Source of the DNA: Parcubacteria group bacterium
Lineage (GTDB): Bacteria; Patescibacteriota; Minisyncoccia; Phycocordibacterales; Zambryskibacteraceae
Length of the DNA: 42,720 bases
NCBI GenBank assembly: GCA_028286465.1
Contig: JAQBRN010000027.1
Span: 1-42,720 of the forward strand
Direction of reading: 5' to 3'
The notes below the pieces were generated by a model, which was not told the DNA's origin, made no database searches, and worked only from the letters and a program-made list of their open reading frames with translations. Positions within the stretch are counted from its first letter, which is position 1, and each line of letters starts with the position of its first letter. Below are positions 24,833-33,889 of this stretch, one piece after another. Both the position numbers and the translations under genes were made by a program.

Positions 24833-25798
24833 ATGCACGGGTTCAATTATGTCGACATCCTCATCGTCTTCGCGCTCATTGCTTATGTTCTCCTGCATGT
24901 ACGCGACGGAGTGCTTGTCTTGACGCAGCGGCTCTTGGGCCTTGTCGGAGGCGCGATACTCGCCTTTCTTTCATATACATACGTAAGCGCCTTTCTCGCT
25001 CCTCGCATCAGCGCTCCGCCCGGAGTGCTCGATGCCGCAAGCTTCGTCGTGATGTTTTTACTTCTCCAGTCGCTCGTCAAGTTCATACTGAGGAAGATCT
25101 TTCTTCTCATCCCTGAAGATATGCGCCATTCGAAATTTTCCGTCTATCTTGCGGCGGTGCCTGCGCTCATCGATGGATTGATCCTCGTTTCCCTTATCCT
25201 TTTCCTTCTGGTTGTGGCGCCGTACTTCATCGCGGCAAAGCAGCCGATAGAGGATTCGAAATTAGGAAGTGTTTTGGTGGACAGGGCGTCGGGCATCGAG
25301 ACCTATCTCGACGAGGTCTTCAGCAAGGCCACCGAGTCGACCCTCGGCTTCATGACGGTCGAGCCGCAAGAGGGCGAAAGCGTGGCGCTGCCGTTCAAGG
25401 CCACGAACCTCTCGACGGATGAGACGGCCGAAACGGAGATGCTTGCCTTGATCAATGCCGAACGCCTGAAGGCGGGCGTCGGGCCGCTCGTCATGGATGC
25501 GACGCTTCAGAAAGTGGCCCGGGCGCACTCGAGGGACATGTGGGTAAGAGCATACTTCGCCCATACCGATCCGGATGGCCTCGACCCCTTCGACCGCATG
25601 CGTGCGGGCGGTGCGAAATTCCGCACGGCGGGGGAGAATCTGGCGCTTGCCCGCACCACCGAGCGGGCTCATGAAGGCCTGATGAATTCCCCCGGGCATA
25701 AAAGAAACATTTTAGACCCCGCATTCAAACGCGTCGGCATCGGCGTCATCGACGGAGGAGTCTACGGGAAGATGTTCACTCAGGACTTTTCGGATTAA
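24833..25798 (+). CDS. CvpA-like membrane domain fused to CAP/SCP (allergen V5-like) domain
   Basis: N-terminal NYVDILIVFALIAYVLLHVRDGVLVLTQRLLGLVGG; C-terminal LINAERLKAGVGPLVMDATLQKVARAHSRDM...HTDPDGLDPFDRM...AGENLA...GLMNSPGHKRNILDPAFKRVGIGV. Confidence 0.9.
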   Translation: MHGFNYVDILIVFALIAYVLLHVRDGVLVLTQRLLGLVGGAILAFLSYTYVSAFLAPRISAPPGVLDAASFVVMFLLLQSLVKFILRKIFLLIPEDMRHSKFSVYLAAVPALIDGLILVSLILFLLVVAPYFIAAKQPIEDSKLGSVLVDRASGIETYLDEVFSKATESTLGFMTVEPQEGESVALPFKATNLSTDETAETEMLALINAERLKAGVGPLVMDATLQKVARAHSRDMWVRAYFAHTDPDGLDPFDRMRAGGAKFRTAGENLALARTTERAHEGLMNSPGHKRNILDPAFKRVGIGVIDGGVYGKMFTQDFSD

Positions 25799-25804
25799 TT
25801 TTAT

Positions 25805-25832
25805 AGAAAAGCTTCAGTACTACTGAAGCTTA
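25805..25832 (-). terminator. Hairpin terminator between convergent genes
   Basis: AAGCTTCAGtactaCTGAAGCTT with A/T-runs on both sides. Confidence 0.65.
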
Positions 25833-25841
25833 AAAAGAGAA

Positions 25842-26519
25842 CTATACAGAAACCGGTTCGTCCGCGAGCAAGAGGATCATTTCCCGCGCTTCAGCAACCT
25901 TCGCTTCAATCGCGCTTCGAGGAAATTTCTGCCTCGCCCATTCAGTCTCGAACACCAGGCCCTCATGAAAGTGCTCTTGCCGCTTGAGCACTTCGAGTGG
26001 CGGCATGCCCCATTCCTTTGAGAAGCCGAAGACTACTTGCTGGATCCAAGCCACGCTGAAGCTCTGTCCCATATCGGCATCTCTGAGTATGCGAGCCGGA
26101 AGCGACAGTGCTTCCGAGAGTTCCACATGCGGATACTCGGTAGCCTCGATGAGATCGGCAATGTTCACATGGTACGGCATGTCTTCTTCGGCGAGATGCA
26201 GGGCGAGTCCTCTCACTGCGCGCATGATGTTGTGAACATCAGGAACCGAGATACCCGTATGATCGAAGTCGTGGAAGAGCGCCGCGATCAACAGATTCCT
26301 CATCTCTCTGGGGCTGAGTCTGGTCGCATAGTAGAGGCAGGCCTCATGACAGAGCCACATCACATGCGTCAGATGCCGGAAGTTGTGATAGCCGTTGCCG
26401 AGGTTTTGAGCGTGATTGAACACTGCCCGGAAGTAATGAATGAGGTTTCCCTCATAGGTGTGGTCGTCATTCCGGATGACCGAAGCAATGGTGCCGCGAG
26501 TGAGCAGGGACGTGGTCAT
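25842..26519 (-). CDS. HD-domain protein resembling class I cyclic-nucleotide phosphodiesterase
   Basis: YHNFRHLTHVMWLCH...LFHDFDHTGISVPDVHNI; GGAGAGACGC ATG. Confidence 0.75.
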   Translation of the reverse strand: MTTSLLTRGTIASVIRNDDHTYEGNLIHYFRAVFNHAQNLGNGYHNFRHLTHVMWLCHEACLYYATRLSPREMRNLLIAALFHDFDHTGISVPDVHNIMRAVRGLALHLAEEDMPYHVNIADLIEATEYPHVELSEALSLPARILRDADMGQSFSVAWIQQVVFGFSKEWGMPPLEVLKRQEHFHEGLVFETEWARQKFPRSAIEAKVAEAREMILLLADEPVSV

Positions 26520-26560
26520 GCGTCTCTCCTGATTAGGAAGAACGAAGGAATCTGTTTCAG

Positions 26561-26589
26561 ACTATATATTGAAAAACAGTATTAGTCAA
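26561..26589 (-). promoter_or_regulatory. Sigma70-type promoter for 25842..26519
   Basis: Reverse strand TTGACT-17 nt-TATAGT. Confidence 0.7.
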
Positions 26590-26602
26590 GATATCTCTCG
26601 AA

Positions 26603-27250
26603 TTAACGATTCGTATATTGATGGAAATGCTTCCCGACGGCGAGGCCGATAGCCGTGCCGATGAGCGAGCCCGCGACGAATTCCGAGAACCAGTGCACGT
26701 TCATGGAAACGCCGATACCGATGTAGAAGGCGTAGAGAAGGGCGAACGTCGCAAGCACTTTGCTCTTCCGGTACATCACGACGAAGGTCACGGCCATGGC
26801 GAAGGCGATGGTGGTGTGCGAAGACGGCCAGCCCCAGAAGACGCCGTGCTTCAAGAATCCGAATTGGAAATCGTGACTCACGTCTATAGAGAAGCTCGCA
26901 TGCGTCGGCTGGAGGCGTCCGGTGAAGATCTTGTATAAGGAAGAGATGCCGGAGCCAAGAAGCGCGGCCTGGCCGAGCGCCCAGCCTGTCATGTGGAGCC
27001 TCTTGTCCTTCAGGCGTCCGAGGAGGACGAAGGCAAGGGGCACGAGAAGCGGAATCACCGCGCCAAGGAAGACCGCGGGGAAGAAGAATCTTTCGAACGC
27101 CGTTCCGCTCGTGTGTATGTACCACCACCAGTCGAAACCCGATTCGACGATGAAGAAGGTAAGGACGATAGCAGCGACATGAAGGTAGACGTGCTTCCCC
27201 GTGAAGCTCTTCGCGAAGTTCGGAAGCAGTGTAGAGAAAAAGTCTTTCAT
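26603..27250 (-). CDS. PAP2-superfamily phosphatase
   Basis: KIFTGRLQP, WGWPSSHTTIAFA, SMNVHWFSEFVAGSLIG. Confidence 0.88.
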   Translation of the reverse strand: MKDFFSTLLPNFAKSFTGKHVYLHVAAIVLTFFIVESGFDWWWYIHTSGTAFERFFFPAVFLGAVIPLLVPLAFVLLGRLKDKRLHMTGWALGQAALLGSGISSLYKIFTGRLQPTHASFSIDVSHDFQFGFLKHGVFWGWPSSHTTIAFAMAVTFVVMYRKSKVLATFALLYAFYIGIGVSMNVHWFSEFVAGSLIGTAIGLAVGKHFHQYTNR

Positions 27251-27298
27251 CCGTTTATGCGAGTATAATACTATTATTATCATTCAAATTCTAACCGG

Positions 27299-27634
27299 AT
27301 GAAATTCATTACGCATTTCCTTATCAGCGCCGTCGCCATTGCCGTCACGGCTTACATCCTGCCGGGTGTTTCCATTGCCGGTGTCGTGCCGCTTCTTGTC
27401 CTCGCTGTCATCCTCGGCGTCATCAATACCTTTATACGTCCGGTGCTCGTCCTCCTGACTTTGCCGCTCTCGATTCTGACCCTCGGTCTCTTCACTCTTG
27501 TCATCAATGCGCTTCTCATTCTTCTCGCCGCGGCCATCGTTCCGGGAGTGACGATCGGCGGCTTCCTCTGGGCGCTCCTCTTCGGCCTCGTCCTCTCCTT
27601 AGTATCCGCAGTGCTTCACCGGGCGGAGAAGTAG
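27299..27634 (+). CDS. Phage holin superfamily IV-like membrane protein
   Basis: AYILPGVSIAGVVPLLVLAVILGVINTFIRPVLVLLTLPLSILTLGLFTLVINALLI. Confidence 0.85.
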   Translation: MKFITHFLISAVAIAVTAYILPGVSIAGVVPLLVLAVILGVINTFIRPVLVLLTLPLSILTLGLFTLVINALLILLAAAIVPGVTIGGFLWALLFGLVLSLVSAVLHRAEK

Positions 27635-27668
27635 CAAGAACGAAAATTCGTGTTGTATACTAATTAGT

Positions 27669-28052
27669 ATGACAAAAACACAATTGTGGATCGGCAGGAT
27701 CATGAGCGGGGTGGCGGTTTTGTTCCTCGCATTTGATAGCATTACGAAGATCATGCGGGTCAAATCCGTCACGGATGCCATGGCTGCGATGGGTTTGAAT
27801 CCGAACCTGGCGCTTCCGATCGGCATCACGCTTCTGGTCTGCCTCCTTCTCTACATGATGCCTCGCACGGCCTTCTTCGGAGCGCTCCTTCTCACCGCGT
27901 ACCTCGGCGGAGCCGTGGCGACGAACGTCATCATCGCTGCACCCGCATACAATCTGATCTTCCCGGTCATCACTGCGGTCTTCGTGTGGGGCGGACTGTA
28001 TGTCACGAGTGCTCACGTGCGAGCGCTTGTAGGGAAGAGGATCAACGCGTAA
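27669..28052 (+). CDS. DoxX-like family membrane protein
   Basis: Four hydrophobic helices; MRVKSVTDAMAAMGLNPNLALPIGITLLVCLLLYMMPRTAFFGALLLTAYLGGAVATNV. Confidence 0.78.
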   Translation: MTKTQLWIGRIMSGVAVLFLAFDSITKIMRVKSVTDAMAAMGLNPNLALPIGITLLVCLLLYMMPRTAFFGALLLTAYLGGAVATNVIIAAPAYNLIFPVITAVFVWGGLYVTSAHVRALVGKRINA

Positions 28053-28082
28053 GCTATTAAGATACATAATAAATAAAACATC

Positions 28083-28502
28083 ATGGCACCTGTCAGTATT
28101 ACAGCAATAGTTCTCGCGGCCCTCGCTAGCTTTATCCTCGGATTCTTATTCCACGGCCCGCTCTTGGGGAAGTGGTGGATCAAGCTTGCCGATATCCATC
28201 CGACAGGCAATGAGAAGTTCTCGAATATGATCCCGCAGATGTTCTGGAATCTCGTAGCGAACCTTGTCACCGCATATGCGCTCGCGGTTGTGTACGCTTT
28301 CGCATCGACCTCCGCTTACACGAGCGGAGCCAGTGTCCATACGGGCATCCTCACGGGTATTCTTGTCTGGCTCGGATTCCTCGTGACATCCTCATCGATC
28401 GAGGTGATCTGGATGGGCAGAAAGAAATCTCTCTGGTTCTTCGAAGCAGCATGTTCGCTCGTGGTCATGATCGTCATGGGAGCGATCATCGCATCGTTCT
28501 AG
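28083..28502 (+). CDS. DUF1761-like membrane protein
   Basis: FILGFLFHGPLLGKWWIKLADIHP...GILTGILVWLGFLVTSSSIEVIWMGRKKSLWFFEAACSL. Confidence 0.75.
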   Translation: MAPVSITAIVLAALASFILGFLFHGPLLGKWWIKLADIHPTGNEKFSNMIPQMFWNLVANLVTAYALAVVYAFASTSAYTSGASVHTGILTGILVWLGFLVTSSSIEVIWMGRKKSLWFFEAACSLVVMIVMGAIIASF

Positions 28503-28507
28503 ATCTT

Positions 28508-28546
28508 CTAATAAAAACCGCCCGGTCTCCCGGGCGGTTTTTTTGT
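28508..28546. terminator. Bidirectional terminator between convergent genes
   Basis: AATAAAAACCGCCCGG tctc CCGGGCGGTTTTTTT. Confidence 0.9.
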
Positions 28547-28842
28547 TACCAGACCTTGTAGATCTCGCGGGAGCCGGAGATATACATGTCGTTCATATCC
28601 TTGAACTTTTCCATCTTGGCTTTGTTCTCAGGCGTGTCTGCCATTTCTGCCGCCATATCCTTCTCGTACCCTGCGAGGTCGGTATGATTCGAGATAAGGA
28701 TGACCTTGTGGAACTGGCCTGTCATGTCGGTGAGGATATACGGTCCCTTCACCGGGTCGAAGGGCATGGCCTCTTTACAGAGCTTGGCGAACTTGCCGGC
28801 GTTGCCCGGCTTACAAACGAAAATATTGTGTGCTTGGATCAT
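28546..28842 (-). CDS. Small alpha/beta-barrel-like protein (antibiotic monooxygenase/NIPSNAP-like)
   Basis: NIFVCKPGNAGKFAKLCKEAMPFDPVKGPYILTDMTGQFHKVILISNHTDLAGYEK. Confidence 0.55.
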   Translation of the reverse strand: MIQAHNIFVCKPGNAGKFAKLCKEAMPFDPVKGPYILTDMTGQFHKVILISNHTDLAGYEKDMAAEMADTPENKAKMEKFKDMNDMYISGSREIYKVW

Positions 28843-28987
28843 GTGTTTAATTTAGAAAACTATGAGCCCATTGTACACCTTGGAAGAATTATCTTGTCGA
28901 TACATTTATTGACAAATCATTAAAAGCTGATATATTTCTGGCAGATGTCATCTGGAGTTGCAGGCCACTTCTCACGCAGGAGATCTC

Positions 28988-29398
28988 ATGTCGGAACAGA
29001 ATTTGGGCGAAGCATCAGCTGCCTTCGTTCTCGGACCAGTGGTGATGGGTGGGCAAGTGAGGTGCTCAAAGTGCGGTCGTGAGTACACGCTCTCGATCAT
29101 GGACGATTACTACAGCGCCACCAACAATACTGACGGTGATTGCGAACGTTGCATGATGCGGAAGGCTTTCGCCAAGCCGGCACCCGTCGTGGTAAGCGAA
29201 GAGCATGCGGAGAAGGTATGCAAGATAGGCAATGGTGCTGCAACGTGCATCTTTGTGATGCAGTCCGGCGGTCAATGGGAGTGCGCGAAGGGTAGCGACT
29301 TCGAGCGGGCCATCAAGACCCGACGCGACGACAGCCACGGCATGGTTGCCCAGGGAGACAACTGTTCCGGACCTCCGGACTTCACGCCACTGTCGTGA
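28988..29398 (+). CDS. Hypothetical zinc-ribbon-like protein
   Basis: VRCSKCGREY...DGDCERCMMRK; GGAGATCTC ATG; TTGACA-16-TATATT upstream. Confidence 0.65.
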   Translation: MSEQNLGEASAAFVLGPVVMGGQVRCSKCGREYTLSIMDDYYSATNNTDGDCERCMMRKAFAKPAPVVVSEEHAEKVCKIGNGAATCIFVMQSGGQWECAKGSDFERAIKTRRDDSHGMVAQGDNCSGPPDFTPLS

Positions 29399-29404
29399 GA
29401 AAAC

Positions 29405-29444
29405 TACCGCATGCCACGCTAAGCGCTACATGCGGTTTTATATA
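29405..29444 (+). terminator. Rho-independent terminator
   Basis: ACCGCATG...CATGCGGT TTTATATA. Confidence 0.7.
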
Positions 29445-29782
29445 TAGTAGGCGATAACGCCGAATGCTTTGAGCTTCTCTTTGTAGCCCGGGTAGCTCTC
29501 GTTTACTCGCTTTGCAGCAGCGGCAGAAGGCTGGGAAGGCATAATCTTTTTATAATTGATTTTTCGATACATGGCATCGAGTGTTTTGAAAAGTTCCACT
29601 TTCTTTATCTTCTTTTCAAGCCTGTTCTTACCGCAGACGAAAACAAGGATATCTCCCTTCGTTATCTTTCTATACTTATCTGTGGCAGCGCGGGTCTCGA
29701 CCTTCTTCAGATCCTCGACGACTTCGTCGAAATTGAATTTGTCTCGAGCCCTGAAACGGATGATCCATTTTCTTGGTTCCAT
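29438..29782 (-). CDS. ASCH/PUA-like domain protein
   Basis: KKVETRAATDKYRKITKGDILVFVCGKNRLEKKIKKVELFKTLDAM. Confidence 0.68.
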   Translation of the reverse strand: MEPRKWIIRFRARDKFNFDEVVEDLKKVETRAATDKYRKITKGDILVFVCGKNRLEKKIKKVELFKTLDAMYRKINYKKIMPSQPSAAAAKRVNESYPGYKEKLKAFGVIAYYI

Positions 29783-29788
29783 GATCTT

Positions 29789-29880
29789 TGGCGGAGACGG
29801 ACGGATTCGAACCGTCGGTGGCTTTTAAAGGCCACACCTCTTTAGCAAAGAGGCACGATAGACCACTCTGACACGTCTCC
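29789..29880 (-). tRNA. tRNA-Ser (anticodon GCU)
   Basis: GGAGACG...CCTCT-TTGCTAA-AGAGG anticodon arm, long variable arm GTGGCCTTTAAAAGCCAC, GACGG-TTCGAAT-CCGTC, encoded GCCA end. Confidence 0.95.
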
Positions 29881-29945
29881 AGTAAGGCCAATTTAGCATA
29901 TTTGAACCCTGTTTCCTACTTCTTGATTTGGTCTATACTAAATGT

Positions 29946-30533
29946 ATGAAATATCAAAAAGGGTACTCGGTTCTGTTAACAGTTCTTGTTATCGCGGTCA
30001 TTGTCGTAGCAGCGGGAGGATACATTTATTATAAAACGACGCCGACGCCGGATACTCAAGACATCGTCCAAGCGGTCATGCCAGCCATCGATGAGCAAGG
30101 CACCTCTCCGGCTGCCAAAGCAGTAGAGGTTAAGGTGACGGAGCATGCCTCGCAGGCGGCGCTTAATTCTCTCGATACTGCACGCCAGCAAGGGAATGAT
30201 ACGCAGGTGCAATCGAATCTCGGATCCCTTCGCGCTGCTTCGCAAATCTACTCAAGCAGCCAGACTCCCAACAGCTTTGGGCCGGCTGTGACAGGTGCGA
30301 GCGGATGCACTGCCGCCGGTTCGATGTTTGCCGATTCGGGTTCGGGCATGGCGCGTGGAGTCGACATGAGCAATTACCCAAGCGGGACGCAGCTTGTCTG
30401 CAACGTCTCGGCGAATGGCAGTTCCTTTGCCGTACAGGCGAATCTTCCTTCCGGCGGATACTGGTGCGTTGATTCCGCCCTTCATTCCAAAGCTGAATCT
30501 GCGACTCTCGGCGTGCGCACAACCTGCCAGTAA
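29946..30533 (+). CDS. Type IV pilin-like/pseudopilin protein
   Basis: MKYQKGYSVLLTVLVIAVIVVAAGGYIYY N-terminus; C-terminal GASGCTAAGSMF...LPSGGYWCVDS. Confidence 0.65.
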   Translation: MKYQKGYSVLLTVLVIAVIVVAAGGYIYYKTTPTPDTQDIVQAVMPAIDEQGTSPAAKAVEVKVTEHASQAALNSLDTARQQGNDTQVQSNLGSLRAASQIYSSSQTPNSFGPAVTGASGCTAAGSMFADSGSGMARGVDMSNYPSGTQLVCNVSANGSSFAVQANLPSGGYWCVDSALHSKAESATLGVRTTCQ

Positions 30534-30560
30534 CTCGTATTCAAGTGCTAAGATAGTCGG

Positions 30561-32102
30561 ATGACTCAAGAGACCGCTCTCAATGTTTTAAAGACCGGCG
30601 CCAATGTCTTCCTCACGGGAGAGCCCGGATCGGGCAAGTCGCATACGGTCAATGCCTACGTCGCGTACCTGCGTGACCACGGCATAGAACCGGCCGTCAC
30701 GGCCTCGACCGGCATCGCGGCCACGCATATCGGCGGGCAGACCATCCACTCGTGGGCGGGGATCGGCATAGCAAGTTCACTCAGCGAGTACGACGTCGAC
30801 CGCATTGCGACGACCGAGTACATCGTGAAGCGGATCACGAAGACGAAAGTCCTCATCGTCGATGAAGTCTCGATGCTCCCGGCAGAAACGCTTAACTCTA
30901 TAGATAAAGTGTGCAAGGCGGTGAAGTTGAGTGAGGAACCCTTCGGCGGCATACAAATAGTCTTCGTCGGGGACTTCTTCCAGCTGCCGCCCGTGTCGAG
31001 GCAGAATGCGAAGATCGAATTCTCTTTCGCTGCATCGGCGTGGAAGAGTGCGAACCCTGTCGTCTGCTACCTGTCCGAACAGCATCGCCAGGAGGACCCC
31101 ATCTTCCTTGAACTTCTCACCGCTCTCCGCAGAAATGAGATCACTTCGGATCATAGAAATATATTAGACAGGCGGATCCAGGAAGACGAGACCTTCGACA
31201 TGAGCGAGGTCACGAAGCTCTTCTCGCACAACGAAGACGTCGACCGCTTGAATCACGCTGCCCTCGGCCAGGTGGAGGGGGACATGAAGGTCTTCCGCAT
31301 GGCGTCTTCCGGCCGCGATGCACTCGTCGCTCAGCTCAAGAAGGGCTGCTTGTCTCCGGAAGAACTATTCTTGAAGGTGGGAGCGATCGTGATGTTTACC
31401 AAGAACTCTCAAAACGGCTCGTATGTGAACGGTACCCTTGGAGAGGTTATAAGCTTCGACAGCGCCTCGCGCTATCCGATCGTGCGCACGCGAAACGGCG
31501 CGGAAGTCTGCGCTGAACCGGTCGAATGGGCCGTGGAAGAAAATGGTAAAGAGCTTGCATCCATTAAGCAGATCCCGCTTCGCCTGGCGTGGGCAATGAC
31601 CGTGCATAAGTCACAGGGCATGAGCCTCGATGCGGCGTATGTCGATCTTCGCTCGGCCTTCGTCGAGGGGCAAGGATACGTGGCGCTCTCACGCGTGCGC
31701 ACCTTAAACGGACTCTACCTCGCGGGCTACAACACCCGGGCCCTTGAAGTGCATCCGGAAGTGCTTGAGGAAGACGCAGAATTCAAAACATATTCAGCTG
31801 CAGTTGAAGTGCGCTTTGAAGCCATAAAGAAAGATGAATTACAAAAGCTCCATGACAACTTCGTCCTCGCATCAGGGGGTGTTATTCAGAAAAAGGAAAA
31901 GAAGATAAAGGGCCTCGATAAGAACGGCAAGCCCCTGCCCCCGAACGCCGGCAAGAAGTGGTCTGCCGAGGACGATGAGAAGCTGAAGGAAGAATTTAAG
32001 AACGGAGCTAAAATAGGCGCCCTGATGAAGCTCTTCGGGCGTAAAAGGGGAGGGATCACGATGCGGCTTGAGAAATTGGGGTTGATTGAAGTAACGGACT
32101 AG
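30561..32102 (+). CDS. PIF1/RecD-like superfamily 1 helicase with C-terminal HTH-like domain
   Basis: FLTGEPGSGKSHTVNAYV, STGIAATHIGGQTIHSW, LIVDEVSMLPAETLN, AMTVHKSQGMSLDAAYVDL. Confidence 0.92.
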   Translation: MTQETALNVLKTGANVFLTGEPGSGKSHTVNAYVAYLRDHGIEPAVTASTGIAATHIGGQTIHSWAGIGIASSLSEYDVDRIATTEYIVKRITKTKVLIVDEVSMLPAETLNSIDKVCKAVKLSEEPFGGIQIVFVGDFFQLPPVSRQNAKIEFSFAASAWKSANPVVCYLSEQHRQEDPIFLELLTALRRNEITSDHRNILDRRIQEDETFDMSEVTKLFSHNEDVDRLNHAALGQVEGDMKVFRMASSGRDALVAQLKKGCLSPEELFLKVGAIVMFTKNSQNGSYVNGTLGEVISFDSASRYPIVRTRNGAEVCAEPVEWAVEENGKELASIKQIPLRLAWAMTVHKSQGMSLDAAYVDLRSAFVEGQGYVALSRVRTLNGLYLAGYNTRALEVHPEVLEEDAEFKTYSAAVEVRFEAIKKDELQKLHDNFVLASGGVIQKKEKKIKGLDKNGKPLPPNAGKKWSAEDDEKLKEEFKNGAKIGALMKLFGRKRGGITMRLEKLGLIEVTD

Positions 32103-32120
32103 ACTTGGTATTCTGGCCAT

Positions 32121-32846
32121 ATGAAGCTTATTTGCCTCAATACCTGGGGAGCCAGAACCGGAGAGCCCTTTTTCGAATTTATCAAGAAGCACGAGGATAC
32201 GGACATCTTCTGCTTTCAGGAAATATATGAAAATGCAGCAGAAAGAATGGCTGAGCGCTATCCGCAAGTAAGACATAACCTGCTTTCAGAGTTGAAGGCT
32301 CTTATGCCCGAGTATGATAACTACTTCCGACCAGCACTCTACGGAATGTATGGTCAGGCTCTTTTTATTAAGAAAGACATCAGGGTTCTTGAAGAAGGAG
32401 AAATCAGTATTCATGTTGGCAATGATCAACTTTCTCTGAGCGGACATCATGACAGGAACTTGCAGTGGGCAACGTTCGACAAAGATGGAAAGAAGTTCAT
32501 CCTCATGAACGTGCACGGGTTGTGGAACGGCAAGGGCAAGACAGACACGCCGGAGAGGATCGCTCAGTCGAGGAGGATCAGGGAATTCATGGACAAGGCC
32601 AAAGGCTCGAAGATCGTCTGTGGAGACCTCAATCTCGAACCGGATACCGAGAGCGTACGCATCGTAGAGGAAGGCATGAGGAACCTGATCAAGGAATACA
32701 GAGTGACTTCGACGAGGACGAGTCTCTATGACAAGGCCGGCCGTTTCGCCGATTACGTCTTCACTACACCCGATATAGAGATAAGGGATTTCAAAGTCCT
32801 GCCGGACGAGGTGTCCGATCATGCTGCGTTATTGCTGGAGATCTAA
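32121..32846 (+). CDS. Endonuclease/exonuclease/phosphatase family protein
   Basis: MKLICLNTWGAR, FCFQEIYE, NVHGLWNG, CGDLNLEPDTES, DYVFTTP, SDHAAL. Confidence 0.9.
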   Translation: MKLICLNTWGARTGEPFFEFIKKHEDTDIFCFQEIYENAAERMAERYPQVRHNLLSELKALMPEYDNYFRPALYGMYGQALFIKKDIRVLEEGEISIHVGNDQLSLSGHHDRNLQWATFDKDGKKFILMNVHGLWNGKGKTDTPERIAQSRRIREFMDKAKGSKIVCGDLNLEPDTESVRIVEEGMRNLIKEYRVTSTRTSLYDKAGRFADYVFTTPDIEIRDFKVLPDEVSDHAALLLEI

Positions 32847-32882
32847 CCTTGTAATATTTCTATATTGTGGGAGAGTAAGCCC

Positions 32883-33203
32883 ATGAATAGACCGCTTCTG
32901 TATACAGCCGTAGCTCTAGTGACAGTCGGTTCTATTACTAGTATTTCTAAATCTGTAAGCACTCCTGATCCTACCGACATTGCAGTACAGCAGGCTTACG
33001 AAAATATTAATATTCTAGAGCATTCAAGGTCTCAGACTATGGATGTGGATTTGTACCACTGCAGTTTAAATTACTACAATTGCTCGGATCTCACTTCTCA
33101 GGCAGAAGCTCAAAAGGTTTTTGAAGCTTGCGGAGGTGCAATAAATGATATTCATAAACTCGACGCCGACCATGATGGAATTGCGTGTGAAAGCCTAAGG
33201 TAA
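32883..33203 (+). CDS. Secreted/anchored protein with Excalibur-like calcium-binding motif
   Basis: N-terminal hydrophobic segment; C-terminal CGGAINDIHKLDADHDGIACE. Confidence 0.75.
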   Translation: MNRPLLYTAVALVTVGSITSISKSVSTPDPTDIAVQQAYENINILEHSRSQTMDVDLYHCSLNYYNCSDLTSQAEAQKVFEACGGAINDIHKLDADHDGIACESLR

Positions 33204-33299
33204 GAAAATACTAAAACATTAGTATAATAAGTTACCGTATTTCTAATTAATCTACAGAAATGTATACCAAAGAAATTGCGGTATAGCAGTAGAAATATT

Positions 33300-33884
33300 T
33301 TAGAAAGCTTTCAAACGATCAATAGCCTTAAATAAGCTGGCCGATGATGTCTTCGCTCTCTCTGGATCCCAATGTTCGGAAACAAAACCACTCATTATAG
33401 AGTTATATAGGGGGCCCACGGAAGCTGTGCCTCCCAAGCGAGGAACCAGGTCAGTTTTCATTTTCTTTAGACGTGATTTTCTTGCGAGATTAACAATCAT
33501 CTCTTTTGGTTGTAGAATTGTGTCAGTCTGCTGTGGAAGTTTTTCAAAAGGGATTCTCAGAAAATCGGCAAAAGCCTCTCTGTCAGCTAAAATCCAAGAT
33601 TCTATTTCAGTTACGGCAAAACGAAATAGTAAGCGAGGGCCTTGTGGTGCAGACGCTAGCCAACTTGAAATTAATACCGCCGGACATTCCTGTTGATTAT
33701 CTAGGTCGGCCAACAAAAATATGTCTGTCGAGCTAGCGCTTCGATTTAGCTCAAGGGCTTTATTTTGAAGATATCCTCGACCCTTTTTGCCCAGCACTAT
33801 ACGTATGGTGATGTCAGGTCGAATAGAATTTACCAGCTTTCTGGCGACTGATTCGCTTAGAATATCTTCAACAGCAAGTATCAT
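33300..33884 (-). CDS. TOPRIM/DUF4276-like protein
   Basis: AVEDILSESVARKLV; FLLADLDNQQECP (DxD); FAVTEIESWILADREAF. Confidence 0.65.
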   Translation of the reverse strand: MILAVEDILSESVARKLVNSIRPDITIRIVLGKKGRGYLQNKALELNRSASSTDIFLLADLDNQQECPAVLISSWLASAPQGPRLLFRFAVTEIESWILADREAFADFLRIPFEKLPQQTDTILQPKEMIVNLARKSRLKKMKTDLVPRLGGTASVGPLYNSIMSGFVSEHWDPERAKTSSASLFKAIDRLKAF

Positions 33885-33889
33885 AGTAA

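Noticed and set aside
29556-29828. ORF ending GDGRIRTVGGF
   Set aside because: Antisense to ASCH gene and tRNA-Ser; classic tRNA-antisense artefact peptide.
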